Source: Blasia pusilla (Eukaryota; Marchantiophyta; Marchantiopsida; Blasiales). Taken from it: 64,000 bases of DNA. Made by a program: the position numbers and the translations under genes. The notes under the pieces are model-generated. The model saw only the letters and a program-made list of their open reading frames with translations, made no database searches and was not told the DNA's origin. Numbering within the stretch: position 1 is the stretch's first letter; every line of letters begins with the position of its first letter. This document shows, piece by piece, positions 60,349 to 64,000 of this stretch. The DNA lies in the NCBI GenBank assembly GCA_050084515.1, contig CM114273.1:41664001-41728000 (forward strand). Direction: 5' to 3'.

Positions 60349-61584
60349 TGGAAATTTTGGAATTATCCATCATTCTTATGTAGTTAAATGGTTTAATATT
60401 TTAATTCAATTTTGAGCGATCCTACTGGTTGAGAAGGCGAACTATCCTATTGGCACAAAAGGCCAAGTATTGATAAGAGATGAGTTTGAAATTTGAAGGG
60501 GCACTCTCCAATAATAACACAAATGTACATATTTTCTTTTATGTTGGGAGGGAATAAGTTTTCAAAAAGGGATTCATATGGATTCTTTAAAATTTCAACT
60601 TTTGGTATGAAGTGGGAGGAGATATAATGTCAACTTCTCATTATGGGAGGGGAAGAGAGAAACGGAATAGGTTGGACATGACCCTTTCTATTCCTTTGAA
60701 GAGTGGAGGTACAAGGAAGGGAGAGAAGGAAAATCAAGGGATCCCTCATTCACTAAAGATGGGACGGACAAACCCTTCTTCCCTTTGGGTAGGAACATTG
60801 AACGAATATACTAAGTTGGAGGGGATCTCTCCCTCCAAAGCTTTTTGAGGATACTCTCTTTTACATTGGGCTCATTCCACATGAGTATCCACATGAGTTC
60901 GTATCACCAATATCGTAAGTGGTTCTTCTATTGCAAACTATCTCAATCAAAGCGTGGATCTTATGGGAAATGATTATCCAATGTATAACACATCTTTGCT
61001 CCTTTAGTAAGTGGACTTTATCAATGTTTGGAAAACTCAAATCTCTTCAACTAGCAAAGTTGAGCACCTTCCCCATTATCATAGGGACCCATCTAAAGAT
61101 ATCCTTCTTTACAATCCTTCAACTAGCAAAGTTCTCATTGGAAACCTTGTGGCATCTTGACTATCGCCTACAATGAGAAAAACAATCATATTTGATTTTT
61201 AATTGATTTCCTCTCTTGGTACAAAAGGTCAAGTGTTGATAGGAGATTAGTTTGAAAATTGCCCTTGATTAGTTATGTTCTGGGCCCTTAGGCCCAGTAG
61301 GCCCAAGCCTACGAATAAATACACAGGGGCCTTGAGTAATCCGGCTCCCATACTTCCTCTTTAACAGCCGGATACCTTAATCTTCTGGCCTCCTTACTTT
61401 GGGAATTAGATGTAACGTAGGAATGGAATTGAATGAACTCCCACGAATTTCCGGCCTTTCTCCCTAAAGGTTCAGACAGCGGAATTATCAAACTATAAAG
61501 CAGCTCCTGGCCAAATCTATCTTTTCTGTTCAGGTTGGTAAAATCGGCGACAAATCAAGAATATATTGTGTACCATTAAAGGGA
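60349..61584. other. Intergenic, no gene seen
   Basis: Short frames only. CTATTGG(T/C) segments at about 60424 and 60446 are shared with flanks of other small Helitrons. Confidence 0.4.
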
Positions 61585-61870
61585 AAACTTTATTTAAGGG
61601 GCAAAAGATGGCCGCACACTTTTTGCTTGTGGTGGGAGGGAGGGCGAGGGTAGGCGGGCCAACAAGGGGGAAGGAGTGGACATGGGGAGAAGGCGAGTGC
61701 AAAGTACGAAGACGAGTGGGGGAAGGGGGGGGGGTCCAAGAGAAAGGAAAAGAGATAGATCCCACATGGTCAGTTCTTCTATAGGACGAATGTAAGTCCA
61801 AAGACATAGACACGTCGGTGGACACGAACTTTGTCCACATGTAACCTTGGTCCTCACTATGGTTGCTAAA
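61585..61870 (-). mobile_element. MITE-like repeat, copy 3 of 3
   Basis: The minus strand reads ATGTGGACAAAG...GTCCACCGACGTGTCTATG, then ACATTCGTCCTATAGAAGAAC as in the 16.7 kb copy, a C-rich interior and CACCACAAGCAAAAAGTGTG. Its outer ends are not sharply defined. Confidence 0.6.
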
Positions 61871-62600
61871 AATACAATGGTAAAAACACTCACACACTAC
61901 AATCCCACTAGTCCTTCATACATTGGAACACATTCACACACTTAGCCATTAAGATGAACACTCTTGTTGGGTCTCCAAGTAGAGACATCCCCCTTAGATG
62001 GATATTTCTATTTTAGTAATATGACTTTGCCAGATACAATCTTACTTTGTGTCACTAGCATTCTTGGATCATTAGCTCTCAAAGCTCTTCTATTCTGCCT
62101 TATTTAGATATCCTCATGTCTACCTTAGCAATCTATATCTACTAACTTCTCTATTTTAGCGCGCCTCCTTCTAGTTACATTCATTCATCTCCTTCATTAG
62201 ATGCTTCTAACGCCTTTAATTATTCTCTGAGGTTGAGTCACTTGCACCATGTCTATTGCACTCTTATAATTGCATTGGTTGCTCCCTTGCCACTTGGCTT
62301 GCAACTAGCCTACCCCAATAAATCCTAGTAATGTTGCCATCAAATGTGTACTTCCTGATTCTCAAGATCCCATCATTAATTTCTTCCGTCAAAGAGTAAT
62401 TTACCGCCATGCCATCACCTCTAGATTTTGTCATAGCCGGTGTCACGTCTTCCTCCCATTGGAGAGTAATCGACCTATAACACCACTCCATTTGGAATCC
62501 TTCGGACCCAAGGTCGCTTCTTCCCAACATCGGAGAGTGATTCACTTAGGCGCCAATAGATGTGGACACCCCACAATCTGATGTCCCTTCACCAAAGAGT
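61871..62600. other. Possible retrotransposon interior remnant, no motif recognised
   Basis: This lies on the body side of the minus-strand primer-binding site. An open minus-strand frame of 93 codons (62264-62545) has no recognisable gag or protease motif. Confidence 0.3.
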
Positions 62601-62603
62601 AAC

Positions 62604-62618
62604 TTGGCTTTGATACCA
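62604..62618 (-). repeat. Primer-binding-site-like sequence of an LTR retrotransposon
   Basis: The minus strand reads TGGTATCAAAGCCAA directly after ...GATCCCA. Plant LTR elements primed by initiator tRNA-Met have TGGTATCAGAGCC just inside a CA-ended LTR, so this matches with one change. The putative LTR lies to the right (62619 on). Confidence 0.6.
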
Positions 62619-63400
62619 TGGGATCGGGTGAAACTTTTTCCTTCCACGGGAAAATCTTTCCTCCAAGGCCTTCACTCTTCTTCCTTTCAGATCCTTCCTT
62701 GGTACATTCTAACCCCTCCTCTAGCTTGAATCCTTGTGCCTTCTTTGACTGCCAAATATGCCTTACATTCATGGGAAAATCTGAAAACTATAGGCATGTG
62801 GATTTGTCTATTGGTATTTTTAGTGCTAAAAAAGGTGAAAATCTAAATGAAACTAAAACCACTATCCATCCCATTGAATGCATGAATTAAAATCATCTTC
62901 ACTCATTCCAAATTTTGAAACTTAGTTATCCTCACACTCCATTTTTTGCCTCCGCACTACTCCATTATATGATTTTACTTCTCCTTTCCAAATAAACGGT
63001 TTTTACATGCCCAAAGGATGTGTATCATACATTTGGCTTTGGACAAATGAGCATGATGTTCTCATACATATCAATATGGATACATATAGCTTCAAATAAA
63101 GAAAGTGAATAGGCAATTAGAAAGCCAAGTAAATTGTGATGGCCGAACAAAAGGTCAAAGAGTATTTTACGTCATTAACAATCAAAGTTAGTATACTGAC
63201 TCTATTATTACAATTATTGACTTTGATTCTAACTTCTTGCAAATAGTTTTAAAGTAAGGTCACACATTGGTTTCAGTTATTACTAGAATTCTCATACAAG
63301 GACTTCAAATGGATAAAATCAATTGAAATTCAAACAATATTTTAAGACCCCTTTCTTTTAAAAAATCCAAACTACATAACTTATCTTTATCAACCCAAAT
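62619..63400. other. Possible LTR remnant and AT-rich DNA, no gene seen
   Basis: The first part may be the LTR belonging to the primer-binding site. The LTR start could not be located. Confidence 0.3.
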
Positions 63401-63625
63401 ATTAGCCCGGGTTGAATTAATGGCTATTTCCTTATGAGGAGAAATTTGAAACCGTACCATGTGTCACGGTAAGTCCCTTAAACCTTCATATCCTTTTTAC
63501 GTGCTACTCTACTCTCCCACTACCTCACTTTTTACCTTACATTGCAAGAGGGAAGGGGGTAGTTTTTATTGAAACTACATATTAGGTGTTGAAAGATTAA
63601 AATGGCATCCCCTTGATAATATAGA
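63401..63625 (-). mobile_element. Candidate Helitron, minus orientation
   Basis: The minus-strand start TCTATATTATCAAGGGGATG follows an A. The other end has a GCCCGGGTT-type GC stretch followed by TAAT instead of CTAG. Its interior differs from the other families. Confidence 0.4.
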
Positions 63626-63835
63626 TAATTTTGCATGCTCGTGCAATGCAAAAAGAAAATCCTTTTCCCTTAATTTGAAAAATAAACCTCAATTACCCTT
63701 TTTGACCCATTTCCACACGTCTCGTTCCTTTCTAAATTCCCTTCTTTCAACTCGTCAATTACAAAACTTTCCACCATCATTTTGGGGAGGGAAAAAAAAC
63801 GTGAATATCCAACCTTGTACCATCCATGCTACTAA

Positions 63836-64000
63836 CTAGCAAGGATGCTTGCACAATGCATCACAGTCTCATTAACCCACACAAGAACCCGCAATTGCAT
63901 GTTTTTGGAAAATTCATGTTAGTAAAGGAGATTTAATCTTGTTCATTGTGCCGTGGCCAAAATTACAAGCAAACTTGTAGTGTAGCACTTTGTCAAGCCA
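63836..64000 (-). mobile_element. Helitron 3' end running off the window
   Basis: On the minus strand, GATGCATTGTGCAAGCATC forms a hairpin followed by CTTGCTAG and T at the left boundary (63836). The rest of the element lies to the right of the window. Confidence 0.55.

Overview
This is a land-plant nuclear window. It contains two recognisable protein-coding genes, both on the + strand and both intron-bearing with GT-AG junctions: a 13-exon CHY/CTCHY/RING zinc-finger ubiquitin ligase (RCHY1/MIEL1/RZPF34 type, 3353-7180) and a 3-exon single-pass membrane protein with an LEA-2 (WHy) domain. The second resembles plant COMPANION OF CELLULOSE SYNTHASE (CC1/CC2) proteins (36587-39022). The remainder is repeat-rich and mostly AT-rich. 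Gene spacing, Helitron termini typical of plants and the two plant-type proteins fit an embryophyte. Apparent non-LTR elements with a restriction-like endonuclease, a type not usual in flowering plants, suggest a seed-free lineage (bryophyte, lycophyte or fern), but the species cannot be fixed from sequence alone.

Layout. 1-1440: a short Helitron-like element, then a minus-strand LINE 3' tail. 1440-3352: upstream region of the ligase gene. 3353-7180: ligase gene. 7181-12400: intergenic, with a 5'-truncated LINE tail (9770-10262) and a degenerate tandem array (11220-12340). 12400-17320: a badly decayed autonomous Helitron whose Rep and helicase motifs can still be read. 17320-26500: small Helitrons, a second truncated LINE copy (20010-20938), a TIR element with tRNA-like promoter boxes, a larger Helitron (24570-25344) and a MITE. 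26617-30102: the best-preserved LINE, one long frame broken by a single TGA. 30240-34820: intergenic, with the inverted partner of the larger Helitron (32722-33463) and further small elements. 34820-39500: promoter/leader and body of the CC-like gene. 39500-43260: microsatellites, a five-copy tandem repeat carrying ACGTGG cores, and a fold-back element with perfect hairpins. 43260-54730: AT-rich, with a MITE and a Ty3/gypsy fossil (48655-50290). 54735-59155: another LINE copy that appears to interrupt a repeat present again nearby. 59155-64000: small tandem repeats, Helitron ends, a MITE and a retrotransposon primer-binding site.

The two genes show no sign of working together. The coherent story is in the mobile DNA. 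One LINE lineage with an N-terminal C2HC finger, reverse transcriptase and a C-terminal CCHC plus restriction-like nuclease domain is present five times: one near-complete copy, one long degenerate copy and three 5'-truncated ones. Several stop codons sit where other copies have CGA or CAG/CAA, as expected from decay of methylated cytosines. Beside it, at least two non-autonomous Helitron families occur in several copies, together with the corpse of an autonomous Helitron that could once have mobilised them.
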